NCBI GenBank assembly: GCA_000438115.1
Contig: FR903585.1
Span: forward strand, 1-13,147
DNA from: Prevotella sp. CAG:617
Lineage (GTDB): Bacteria > Bacteroidota > Bacteroidia > Bacteroidales > Bacteroidaceae
DNA length: 13,147 nucleotides
Reading direction: 5' to 3'
Shown: positions 6,233 to 12,523 of the stretch, one piece after another
Layout: each line of letters opens with the position of its first letter
How positions within the stretch are numbered: position 1 is the stretch's first letter
Made by a program: the position numbers and the translations under genes
The notes under the pieces: model-generated
Told to the model about the DNA's origin: nothing
Database searches by the model: none
Seen by the model: only the letters and a program-made list of their open reading frames with translations

Positions 6233-6778
6233 CTACTCGTCGGAAGGCTGACCGGGAACGGGATGGCCGTCGGCCTTCATGACATGCTCCACGGCTTCTT
6301 CGACCACCGGACGGCCCTTGAAACGGTTGGCATAGCCGGAATAATCGGGCACCTCGCGATGATAGTCGGGGTCGAGGAACAGGGGTGAGGAAATAATGTG
6401 GTCGGCCGTCGAACGGTTGCAGCAGAACACGATGTTCTCCACCGAAGCCAGACGCGTAAGGGCCTTGACGTCGGTGTCATGCGGCTGAAGGGTCATGGGG
6501 TCGGTAAAGAAGAAGAGGTAGTCGATGGCGCCGTCAACGATACGCGAGCCCATCTGCTGGTCGCCGCCGAGCGGACCGCTGCGGAAGAGGGTAAAGTCCC
6601 ACTCCACGTCGGGGTGTTTCTTCTGCAAGGCTTCCTTGATGAGTGTACCGGTGGTGCCGGTGCAGTAAAAACGGTGACCGATGAGGCGCTCGGAATTGTA
6701 GAGTACCCACTCAATCATGACTTTTTTCATGGCGTCGTGGGCCACCAGACCAATGTTGCGGACAAGTTTCTTTTCCAT
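6233..6778 (-). CDS. mgsA: Methylglyoxal synthase
   Basis: This cytosolic enzyme converts dihydroxyacetone phosphate to methylglyoxal and phosphate, a bypass used when glycolytic phosphate intermediates accumulate. The 181-residue protein shows the family signature: LVAHDAMKK (11-19), phosphate-binding TGTTGTLI (40-47), GPLGGDQQMGSRI (68-80) with the expected catalytic Asp73, DPMTLQPHDTDVKAL (93-107) with His100 and Asp103, and NRSTADHIISS (121-131). It is about 30 residues longer than E. coli MgsA (152), with an acidic, proline-containing C-terminal tail. The ATG at 6776-6778 is preferred over one 16 codons upstream because the family begins near here. It lies 209 nt downstream of tyrS, beyond a possible terminator, and ends in two tandem terminators, so it is probably monocistronic. 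Confidence 0.95.
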   Translation of the reverse strand: MEKKLVRNIGLVAHDAMKKVMIEWVLYNSERLIGHRFYCTGTTGTLIKEALQKKHPDVEWDFTLFRSGPLGGDQQMGSRIVDGAIDYLFFFTDPMTLQPHDTDVKALTRLASVENIVFCCNRSTADHIISSPLFLDPDYHREVPDYSGYANRFKGRPVVEEAVEHVMKADGHPVPGQPSDE

Positions 6779-6811
6779 AGTGTAGGGATTTATAGTGTGT
6801 TCAGTATCTCG

Positions 6812-6878
6812 AAAAAAAGAGGCCACTTACGTGGGCACACGCGCTGCCACGGGATCCGGAACAAGGCGTCCGGCCTCT
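6812..6878 (-). terminator. Possible terminator or attenuator between tyrS and mgsA
   Basis: In the minus-strand transcript AGAGGCC (from 6872-6878) pairs with GGCCTCT (from 6818-6824) around a 47-nt internal region that contains a second possible stem, CCGGA/TCCGG. A run of seven U's (6812-6818) follows. The wide loop makes it an atypical terminator. It ends only 33 nt before the mgsA start, so it could also be a regulatory leader. Confidence 0.4.
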
Positions 6879-6987
6879 CGGAAAGGAGCGATGCACTCAC
6901 GTAAATGGCCTGAAAGGTTTTGCCAACAGGCGGTGCGGCCAGCCGATACGGAAGGCTGCACGCAACCGGCGGGCCGCAGCGGGCCGA

Positions 6988-8277
6988 CTACTTGACGATG
7001 AGGAGGAAGTAGTTCTTCTTGCCCCGCTGAACCAGCAGGTATTTGCCGGCAATCAGGTCTTCAGCCGTAATGAGGCGGTCGAAATCGGTGAGTTTTTCCT
7101 TGTTCAGGCTCACACCGCCACCCTGAACGAGCTTGCGCATCTCGCCTTTCGAAGCAAAACACTTGGTGGTTTCGGCAAAGAGGTCGACGGCCTTGGCGCC
7201 ACAAGCGGCATCCTTGGACACTTCGAACTGGGGCACGCCCTCGAACACGTTGAGCAGGGTTTGCTCGTCGAGGTGGAGCAGATTCTCCTTGGTGGCGCGG
7301 CCGAAGAGGATGTTGGAAGCCTCGATGGCCTGCTCGTAATCCTCGCGGCTGTGAACCATACAGGTAACTTCCTCGCCCAGACGCTTCTGCAGGATGCGGC
7401 GACCGGGGTCCTGAGCGTGTTCGGCAATGAGGGCATCGATTTCGTCCTTGGTGAGCGAGGTAAATATCTTGATGTAGCGGGCGGCATCGTCGTCGCTCAC
7501 GTTCAGCCAGAACTGATAGAACTTGTAAGGCGTGGTGTAGCGCTTGTCGAGCCAGATGTTGCCGCTCTCGGTCTTACCGAACTTACGGCCGTCGCTCTTG
7601 GTGATAAGCGGGCAGGTCAGGGCGTAAACCTCGCCGCCACAGGTGCGACGGATGAGCTCGGCACCAGTGGTAATGTTGCCCCACTGGTCGCTGCCGCCCA
7701 TCTGGAGCTTACAGTTCTTGGTCTGATAAAGGTGGAGGAAGTCGTAGCCCTGGAGGAGCTGGTAGGTAAATTCCGTAAACGACAGGCCGTCGCGCGCTTC
7801 GCCGTTGAGGCGCTTCTGCACGCTGTCCTTGGCCATCATGTAGTTGACGGTGATGTGCTTACCCACCTCGCGCGTAAAGTCGAGGAAGGAAAAGTCCTTC
7901 ATCCAGTCGTAATTGTCAACCAGTTCGGCGCCGTTGGGAGCCTTGCTGTCGAAATCCAGGAAGTGCGACATCTGACGTTTGATGCACTCTTCGTTATGAC
8001 GCAGCACCTCCTCGGTGAGCAGGTTGCGCTCAGCACTCTTGCCCGAGGGGTCGCCAATCATACCGGTAGCTCCGCCTACGAGGGCCAGCGGCTTATGGCC
8101 GGCTTTCTGGAAATGGCGCAGAATCATGATGCTGCAAAGATGACCGATGTGCAGGGAATCGGCCGTGGGGTCGAAACCTACATAGGCCGTAGTCATTTCC
8201 TTGGCCAACAATTCTTCAGTACCCGGCATGAGTTGGTGGACCATGCCTCTCCATCTAAGTTCGTCTACGAAATTCAT
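6988..8277 (-). CDS. tyrS: Tyrosyl-tRNA synthetase (class I, S4 domain at C-terminus)
   Basis: This 429-residue cytosolic enzyme charges tRNA-Tyr. The class I signatures are clear: HIGH at 43-46 in DSLHIGHL, tyrosine-binding motifs GGATGMIGDPSG (68-79) and GSDQWGN (195-201), and the KMSKS-type loop as KFGKT (232-236). The last 70 or so residues (GEMRKLVQGGGVSLN onward) are the S4-like RNA-binding domain. The length is normal for the bacterial TyrZ/TyrS group. It is the last gene of the rnpA-yidD-tatD-like-tyrS cluster, 79 nt after the TatD-like gene. That gap contains a -7 box, so it may be transcribed both with the cluster and alone. No T-box leader is seen, as expected for Bacteroidota. Confidence 0.98.
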   Translation of the reverse strand: MNFVDELRWRGMVHQLMPGTEELLAKEMTTAYVGFDPTADSLHIGHLCSIMILRHFQKAGHKPLALVGGATGMIGDPSGKSAERNLLTEEVLRHNEECIKRQMSHFLDFDSKAPNGAELVDNYDWMKDFSFLDFTREVGKHITVNYMMAKDSVQKRLNGEARDGLSFTEFTYQLLQGYDFLHLYQTKNCKLQMGGSDQWGNITTGAELIRRTCGGEVYALTCPLITKSDGRKFGKTESGNIWLDKRYTTPYKFYQFWLNVSDDDAARYIKIFTSLTKDEIDALIAEHAQDPGRRILQKRLGEEVTCMVHSREDYEQAIEASNILFGRATKENLLHLDEQTLLNVFEGVPQFEVSKDAACGAKAVDLFAETTKCFASKGEMRKLVQGGGVSLNKEKLTDFDRLITAEDLIAGKYLLVQRGKKNYFLLIVK

Positions 8278-8321
8278 CGATTTATCTTGAATGTTTTAGG
8301 TTTGATTTTCTACTTTACAGG

Positions 8322-8329
8322 CAAAAATA
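8322..8329 (-). promoter_or_regulatory. Candidate -7 promoter box for tyrS
   Basis: The minus strand reads TATTTTTG, matching TAnnTTTG, about 45 nt before the tyrS ATG in the A+T-rich gap after the TatD-like gene. No convincing -33 element is seen at 19-21 nt. It would allow tyrS to be expressed apart from the upstream genes. Confidence 0.4.
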
Positions 8330-8356
8330 CGACTTTTTTTAGAATCGGCATATTTT

Positions 8357-8986
8357 TCACCTGAAATCATTTTGCGGCGGACAAGCGCCAAAAGCCTCAC
8401 CGAGCGCCTGCCGGTGGAGCACCTCGACCTGCGCAATGGAAAAAGCGCTGTCGTCCGTTTCGGCATAACGCCGGGCGGGCGGACAAAGACGCAGGGAAGC
8501 GGCATTGAAACGCGGACCGAAACTCAGGCCGTAGCCCTTTGAAAAAAGCTGACGGGCCTGCTGGGGCTTGCCGCGAAAGCCATGAAACACGACATCCGAC
8601 GGCAACGGTCCTTCACGGCGCAAGAGCGGGAGCACGTCGTCCCACGCACGGACGCAATGCAGCACAAGCGGCACGGCCTGCCGGCGCGCCAGAGGCAGCT
8701 GCGCACGGAAGGCAAGGAGCTGACGGTCGTAGGGCGTGGCGCAAAGACGGTCGAGCCCGCACTCGCCGAGGGCCACGACCTGGGGCCAACGCAGCCAGTC
8801 GCTGAGGGCATCCACAACAGCCGGCCACTCCTCCGGCACAAACCAGGGATGAAGGCCGACGGAATAGGCGGCACCCTGACGCCACGCAAAGGCTTGCGGC
8901 CCCTGCAGCAACACCTCCAAAGGCAAACTAATCAGCGAGCCGGGAGGCGCCTGAAGGTTGTGGGTATGAATATCACGGAATTTCAT
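8357..8986 (-). CDS. TatD family metal-dependent hydrolase (short Bacteroidales type)
   Basis: This 209-residue protein is predicted to be a cytosolic metal-dependent phosphoesterase or nuclease of the TatD/amidohydrolase fold. The metal-ligand motifs occur in order: DIHTHN (His7, His9), GLHPW (His46), ALGECGLD (Glu75), VLHC (His110), VFHGF (His135) and AETDD (Asp178). It is shorter than E. coli TatD (about 260), but this compact form is usual in Bacteroidota. The start overlaps the yidD stop in an ATGA arrangement (8983-8986), implying translational coupling. TatD proteins act as 3'-5' exonucleases on DNA or RNA in other bacteria; the substrate here is not known. No key residue is missing. 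Confidence 0.9.
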   Translation of the reverse strand: MKFRDIHTHNLQAPPGSLISLPLEVLLQGPQAFAWRQGAAYSVGLHPWFVPEEWPAVVDALSDWLRWPQVVALGECGLDRLCATPYDRQLLAFRAQLPLARRQAVPLVLHCVRAWDDVLPLLRREGPLPSDVVFHGFRGKPQQARQLFSKGYGLSFGPRFNAASLRLCPPARRYAETDDSAFSIAQVEVLHRQALGEAFGACPPQNDFR

Positions 8987-9219
8987 GGCACGGGGTCGTA
9001 ACCGCTGCCCCCAAAGGGATGGCAGCGCAACAGACGGCGCACGGCCAGATAAAGCCCCTTGAACGGACCGTGCTTGCGGATGGCCTCAAGCGCATATTGG
9101 GAGCACGTCGGCGTAAAACGGCAGGAAGGCGGCATGAGCGGCGACACGTAACGCCGGTAAAACAGGATGGGCGCCACCAGCAGACGAATCAATAACTGTC
9201 GGAACATCGTTGAAAACAC
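8983..9219 (-). CDS. yidD: Membrane protein insertion efficiency factor YidD
   Basis: This is a small (78 residues) membrane-associated protein that assists YidC-dependent membrane insertion. It shows a hydrophobic, basic N-terminus (RQLLIRLLVAPILFYRRYVSP) and the family motifs CRFTPTCSQYALEAIRKHG, with its three conserved residues C-PTCS, then RLLRCHPFGGSGYDPVP at the C-terminus. It lies between rnpA (32 nt upstream) and the TatD-like gene (4-nt overlap). The rnpA-yidD adjacency is conserved widely in bacteria. A second in-frame ATG four codons in (9205-9207) is an alternative start. Confidence 0.95.
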   Translation of the reverse strand: MFSTMFRQLLIRLLVAPILFYRRYVSPLMPPSCRFTPTCSQYALEAIRKHGPFKGLYLAVRRLLRCHPFGGSGYDPVP

Positions 9220-9251
9220 AAAATGAGGCAGGCAAAAACGATTTACAACGG

Positions 9252-9653
9252 CTAAACGGGCTGACAGGCGGCACTCATGCGCTCCAGCACCTGAGCCACG
9301 GCGGCATCAACCTGGGCCTGGGTCATCAGGGCGTCAGACAGCCACATAAAGGCCACGTTCAATCCGCGACCGGGAGCAGGCTGATAGCGCAACAAATGTT
9401 TCTGACGCCGGTAGGCCTCACGCAAGAGCCGCTTGGTACGGTTACGGCGCACGGCGCGCTTGAAGCGACGCTTGGACACGCTGAGCAACAGCTGCACGGG
9501 GGCTCCGGAAGTGCGGTCGACTTCCTGAAAAACAGCCAGCACGGGAAACACACGCACGGACTGATGCGGCTGGCTGAAAAGCGCATCGATTTCCTTTTTG
9601 CTGCAAAGGTGTTCGGCCTTGCGAAATGTAAACTGCTTCACGGTTAATCTCAT
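9252..9653 (-). CDS. rnpA: Ribonuclease P protein component
   Basis: This 133-residue basic protein forms RNase P with the RnpB RNA and matures tRNA 5' ends. The N-terminus fits the family (TFRKAEHLCSKKEIDALF), and the conserved arginine-rich RNR region runs from about residue 61 to 82 (KRRFKRAVRRNRTKRLLRE). The start at 9651-9653 (MRLTVKQFTF) is chosen over an ATG six codons upstream because a candidate promoter overlaps the upstream codons. It begins the rnpA-yidD-tatD-like-tyrS cluster. The rpmH and dnaA genes that precede rnpA in many bacteria are absent, which is normal for Bacteroidota. Confidence 0.96.
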   Translation of the reverse strand: MRLTVKQFTFRKAEHLCSKKEIDALFSQPHQSVRVFPVLAVFQEVDRTSGAPVQLLLSVSKRRFKRAVRRNRTKRLLREAYRRQKHLLRYQPAPGRGLNVAFMWLSDALMTQAQVDAAVAQVLERMSAACQPV

Positions 9654-9655
9654 AT

Positions 9656-9686
9656 CAAAAACGTCGGACAATGCGGTAGTTTCAAA
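9656..9686 (-). promoter_or_regulatory. Candidate promoter of the rnpA operon
   Basis: A -33 element TTTG (from 9683-9686) and an imperfect -7 box CGTTTTTG (from 9656-9663) are separated by exactly 19 nt, the preferred Bacteroidota spacing. The -7 box deviates at the first two positions (CG for TA). Transcription would begin at or very near the rnpA ATG. It lies just downstream of the terminator that closes the previous unit. Confidence 0.35.
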
Positions 9687-9726
9687 CCAGATGCCTTGTC
9701 GGACGAAACAGGTCGGATGAAAACAG

Positions 9727-9770
9727 AAAAAGGCGGAACCACGACGCCAGAGGGCCGCAGGTTTCCGCCT
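9727..9770 (-). terminator. Intrinsic terminator after the HemD-like gene
   Basis: In the minus-strand transcript AGGCGGAAAC (from 9761-9770) pairs with the complement at 9731-9740 (8 uninterrupted pairs, then a bulge and further pairs) around a 20-nt loop, followed by five U's (9727-9731). It separates the DUF4271/hemD-like unit from the rnpA operon. Confidence 0.75.
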
Positions 9771-9797
9771 CGGTATAGGGTTCGGGCAGGCAAAAGC

Positions 9798-10538
9798 CTA
9801 TCGGTTGTTCTGCAAATAAAGCTCGATGGCCTTCGGCATGGAAGGTGCCTCAACGGTAGGCGCTTCCAAATCGAGCCGGAATCCGGCGTCGGTAATGGCC
9901 TTGGCCGTAGCCTTGCCAAAACAGGCGAGCTTGGTGTCGTTCTGCTGGAATTCGGGAAAATTCTTTTGCAGAGAAGCGATACCGGCCGGCGTGAAAAACA
10001 CGAGCATATCGAAATTAAATTCCTGATCCTTGGGGAAATCGTTGGACACGGTGCGGTACATCACACACTCCGTGTGCTGCAATTTCTTGGCATCAAGCAT
10101 TTCCTTGACTTCGTCGCTATGTACGTCGCTCAGCGGAATCAGATAATTCTCGGCCTTGTGCTTGGCCATTACTTCCACGAGCTGCGGCCATTTTCCGGTT
10201 GAACCGAAAAATACCTTACGTTTACGATACTGCACATACTTCTGAATGTACAGCGCCACCGTCTCGCTGATACCGAAATACTTCATGTCTTCCGGTATGG
10301 CCACACGCATCTCCTTACACAAGGTAAAGAAATGGTCAATCGCATGACGCGAGTTGAAAACAATGGCTGTGTGATCCAGAATCTTTACTTTCTGGGTTCT
10401 GAACTCTCGAGCGGAAATACCCTCAACCTTGATAAATGGGTGGAACGTCAAATCCACATCGTATTTTTTCGACAATTCGAAATAAGGAGATTTATCTGAA
10501 GCCGGGGCGGGCTGAGATATCAAAATTCTCTTTATCAT
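9798..10538 (-). CDS. Uroporphyrinogen-III synthase-like protein (HemD family)
   Basis: This 246-residue protein resembles the HemD-type protein conserved in Bacteroidales: MIKRILISQPAPASDKSPYF at the start, FHPFIKVEGISAREFR (32-47), an AIVFNSRHAIDHFF strand-helix (58-71), KYFGISETVALY in the middle, and a C-terminal FDMLVFFTPAGI / ACFGKATAKAI / EAPS region. HemD enzymes cyclise hydroxymethylbilane to uroporphyrinogen III. No other tetrapyrrole gene is nearby and the family is very divergent, so the biochemical role is probable and not certain. The frame is open 29 codons further upstream, but the ATG at 10536-10538 fits the family and has AGGAGG directly before it. The gene starts 5 nt after the DUF4271 stop, so the two are likely cotranscribed. 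Confidence 0.85.
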   Translation of the reverse strand: MIKRILISQPAPASDKSPYFELSKKYDVDLTFHPFIKVEGISAREFRTQKVKILDHTAIVFNSRHAIDHFFTLCKEMRVAIPEDMKYFGISETVALYIQKYVQYRKRKVFFGSTGKWPQLVEVMAKHKAENYLIPLSDVHSDEVKEMLDAKKLQHTECVMYRTVSNDFPKDQEFNFDMLVFFTPAGIASLQKNFPEFQQNDTKLACFGKATAKAITDAGFRLDLEAPTVEAPSMPKAIELYLQNNR

Positions 10539-10543
10539 GCCTC

Positions 10544-11593
10544 CTATAATATGGTTACCAAATAGTTGTTTGCAAAAAGAATGACCCTCCATAGCACCAG
10601 AAGGGGTATCACTTCGAGGGTGCAAAAGTACAAAATTAAATGCACTCCACCTAACTTATAGCTAAAAAAGATTTGATAACTCTTATATAACAACAGGGAT
10701 TTCAGCACCAACACTACCACCATGAAAATCAGGATAGCATAGCGTATGGACATTTCAAAATAAACCACCAGCAGCGTAACGGGAAGCAGGAGCAACCCTT
10801 CGGCCAGTACCGTCAGCAGGAAAGCCTCCATCCAGAGGCGCCGCGAACGGGAGTCGAAGAACACCCAGTTGACAAACTGGTAGAGCAACACCTTGAGCAC
10901 GTAATAGACAATAAGCAGGCCGATGTCGAGGGCCAGCAGCTTGTAGGGCGAAACCTGATTGAACACATCGGTCAGGTACTCCTGGGTATAGGTAAAAAAC
11001 ATCAGACCCATGACGACACAGGTCTGGAATATCAGGAAAATCTGCCCCTTCAACTCATTGCCCGTACCGGTGGTCAGCGAATCGTCGCGCTCGGGCGGAT
11101 AGAAAAAGTCCTTGAGCTGGGCAAAGAGGTAGCGCATGGAGCGCGACACGACCCACACGGCAAGCAAAAAGCCCAGAAGAAGGGCCAGCGTCACCACGTT
11201 GTCGGTACGCAACCGATAGGGCAAAGGGTCACCGGCTATGCCCTGGTCATGAAAGGGCACCCTGACGAGTTTCCACTGCACGGACGAAACGAAAGGTGTG
11301 TCCCACAGGTCGATTTCGGGCATGGAAACCTTGCCGTCGTTCATCTTGATGCCGGGCAGGCCGAGCTTGGCGTCCTTGGGCCACGTCATGGGTTCAACGT
11401 GGAAGTTGGCCTGCACGGCCACGTGGAAGTTGGCCTGCACGGCCGAATCCTTCTGCTCGGGGGTGGCGTCGTAGGGCAACTGCTTGATGACCTGCCATAC
11501 GGACTTGCGTACGGCAGGACGCGGCGACGGCTCATGCACCTCGACGGCCTCAGCCACCGGCACCTGGATACTATCAGACTGGCTGCTCTTCAT
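10544..11593 (-). CDS. DUF4271 family integral membrane protein
   Basis: This 349-residue protein has a soluble N-terminal region of about 130 residues, rich in acidic, proline and tryptophan-containing stretches. At least five or six hydrophobic segments follow (about 132-150, 184-202, 218-240, 256-278, 283-302 and 317-340). The layout and the gene order before a HemD-like gene match the DUF4271 family of Bacteroidota, whose function is unknown. The N-terminal region carries an exact eight-residue tandem duplication, AVQANFHV at 51-58 and 59-66, from a 24-bp DNA duplication. The start ATG (11591-11593) is 27 nt after the stop of the LOG-family gene. Confidence 0.8.
   Translation of the reverse strand: MKSSQSDSIQVPVAEAVEVHEPSPRPAVRKSVWQVIKQLPYDATPEQKDSAVQANFHVAVQANFHVEPMTWPKDAKLGLPGIKMNDGKVSMPEIDLWDTPFVSSVQWKLVRVPFHDQGIAGDPLPYRLRTDNVVTLALLLGFLLAVWVVSRSMRYLFAQLKDFFYPPERDDSLTTGTGNELKGQIFLIFQTCVVMGLMFFTYTQEYLTDVFNQVSPYKLLALDIGLLIVYYVLKVLLYQFVNWVFFDSRSRRLWMEAFLLTVLAEGLLLLPVTLLVVYFEMSIRYAILIFMVVVLVLKSLLLYKSYQIFFSYKLGGVHLILYFCTLEVIPLLVLWRVILFANNYLVTIL
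10623..10630 (-). promoter_or_regulatory. Candidate internal -7 box ahead of the HemD-like gene
   Basis: TACTTTTG on the minus strand matches TAnnTTTG exactly and is followed by CA, as at the other candidate boxes in this window. It lies within the end of the DUF4271 coding region, about 85 nt before the HemD-like start. No -33 match is seen, and a coding-sequence coincidence is possible. Confidence 0.3.
11397..11444. repeat. Perfect 24-bp tandem duplication inside the DUF4271 gene
   Basis: Bases 11397-11420 and 11421-11444 are identical, beginning ACGTGGAAGTTGG and ending CACGGCC. The length is a multiple of three, so the duplication adds eight residues without disturbing the frame. With no mismatch between copies, synonymous or otherwise, it is probably recent replication slippage. 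Confidence 0.95.
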
Positions 11594-11603
11594 TTTCAGG
11601 ATG

Positions 11604-11611
11604 CGAAGTTA
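11604..11611 (-). promoter_or_regulatory. Weak candidate -7 box ahead of the DUF4271 gene
   Basis: TAACTTCG on the minus strand matches TAnnTTTG at five of the six fixed positions and lies 10 nt before the DUF4271 ATG, in the 27-nt gap after the LOG-family gene. No -33 element is visible. Readthrough from the upstream gene is equally likely. Confidence 0.2.
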
Positions 11612-11620
11612 GCAATTTTT

Positions 11621-12196
11621 TCAGAGAGCAGCGAATTTGCCCAGTGCTTTGTTCCAAAGCGGCGTGCTTTCACACAGATTGAGGGCTTCAACCGGCGTTG
11701 TGGCCACACACCACAAACGGGTATGCTCGGCGCGCATGAAGCGCTGGTCGGCCGCCTGGCGAAGCATCTGGAGCAAGGGGTCGAAATAGTGTTCCAGATT
11801 CAGCACCACAATGGGGCGCACGTAAAGGCCCAACTGCTTCCAGGTGATAATCTCGAGCAGTTCCTCGAGCGTACCCACGCCGCCGGGCAGGGCGATGCAG
11901 GCATCGGAAAGGCGGGCCATGGTTTCCTTGCGGCTGTGCATGTCCGCCGTTACCACCAGCTCGGACATGCCGGTATGCTGCCAGCCGCGGTCGACCATAA
12001 ACTGCGGTATCACGCCTATGGTGTGACCGCCGCACGCCATCATGCTGTCGGTCACGGCGCCCATCAGCCCGGTGCGCCCGGCCCCGTTGATGAGTTCATG
12101 GCCGCGCATGGCCATCAGACGCCCCAGTTCGCCGGCAGCCTCCACGTAGGATGAATCCACTTGTCCGCTGGACGCACTGTACACACATATTTTCAT
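11621..12196 (-). CDS. LOG-family (TIGR00730) Rossmann-fold protein, possible nucleotide phosphoribohydrolase
   Basis: This 191-residue cytosolic protein has a Rossmann-fold N-terminus (MKICVYSASSG), a GAGRTGLMGAV turn (38-48), the Arg-Lys pair in MHSRKETM (86-93) and the signature PGGVGTLEELLEIITWKQLG (104-123) with Glu112. These are the catalytic features of LOG proteins, which release the base from nucleoside 5'-monophosphates such as cytokinin ribotides. In non-plant-associated bacteria the true substrate is usually unknown. The first motif reads NGAG where many homologues have YGGG. The ATG at 12194-12196 is chosen over one 12 codons upstream because it begins the Rossmann strand directly. 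The gene follows metK after a terminator and a repeat-bearing gap. Confidence 0.92.
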   Translation of the reverse strand: MKICVYSASSGQVDSSYVEAAGELGRLMAMRGHELINGAGRTGLMGAVTDSMMACGGHTIGVIPQFMVDRGWQHTGMSELVVTADMHSRKETMARLSDACIALPGGVGTLEELLEIITWKQLGLYVRPIVVLNLEHYFDPLLQMLRQAADQRFMRAEHTRLWCVATTPVEALNLCESTPLWNKALGKFAAL

Positions 12197-12257
12197 AAAC
12201 TTTCCATTATAAAACGATTCTGACGCGCTCATCCCGATGAGCTACTTGAAAAACCGG

Positions 12258-12348
12258 TCGGCACCGTAATGAAGCCGGACGGCGTCAGGAAAAAAATACC
12301 CGGCACCTGAAAAAGTTTTCCCGGCACCTGAAATTTTCTATCCGGCAC
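12258..12348. repeat. CGGCAC repeats spaced at 21 nt (and 42 nt) upstream of the LOG-family gene
   Basis: CCGGCAC occurs at 12300-12306, 12321-12327 and 12342-12348, exactly 21 nt apart. The first two copies are longer (CCCGGCACCTGAAA). A further copy, CGGCACC at 12259-12265, sits exactly 42 nt before the equivalent bases of the first full copy; the position between is degenerate. Each copy is followed by an A/T tract. The 21-nt period equals two helical turns, which would suit protein binding on one face, though degenerate tandem duplication is also possible. Confidence 0.6.
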
Positions 12349-12411
12349 TTTTTTTCATCTCCGCCCTCTGAAACGCATGTCAAGAATCAGGTTCGAACAT
12401 CTGAAAACAAG

Positions 12412-12458
12412 AAAAAGACGGGCTGCTGCCTACGCCGTAAGCCGCTGCTGCGCCCGCC
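12412..12458 (-). terminator. Probable intrinsic terminator after metK
   Basis: In the minus-strand transcript GGCGGGC (from 12452-12458) pairs with GCCCGTC (from 12417-12423) with one G-U pair, around a 28-nt interior with GCAGC-type repeats that may extend the fold. Five U's (12412-12416) follow. It lies about 65 nt after the metK stop. Confidence 0.6.
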
Positions 12459-12523
12459 TTGTAAGATAAATCCGCCATGCGGCGGGCCAAAACCCGACCG
12501 CCGGACGAATATAATGGGGAAAT

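Larger units (their letters stand above)
12197..12523. other. 327-nt gene-free region between metK and the LOG-family gene
   Basis: It holds the likely metK terminator (12412-12458), a phased array of CGGCAC repeats (12258-12348) and a leader ahead of the LOG-family start. On the minus strand TATAAT occurs at 12206-12211, ten bases before the ATG, but Bacteroidota promoters do not use that box and no TAnnTTTG is seen here. No coding potential is evident. Confidence 0.6.

Noticed and set aside
12206..12211. TATAAT ahead of the LOG-family gene read as a sigma-70 -10 box
   Set aside because: Bacteroidota primary sigma factors use TAnnTTTG, and no matching -35 is present. It is likely incidental A+T-rich sequence.
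12258..12348. CRISPR-like array
   Set aside because: The repeats are only 7-14 nt with spacers of similar A/T content, and three or four copies at a 21-nt period do not fit CRISPR repeat and spacer sizes. No cas gene is near.
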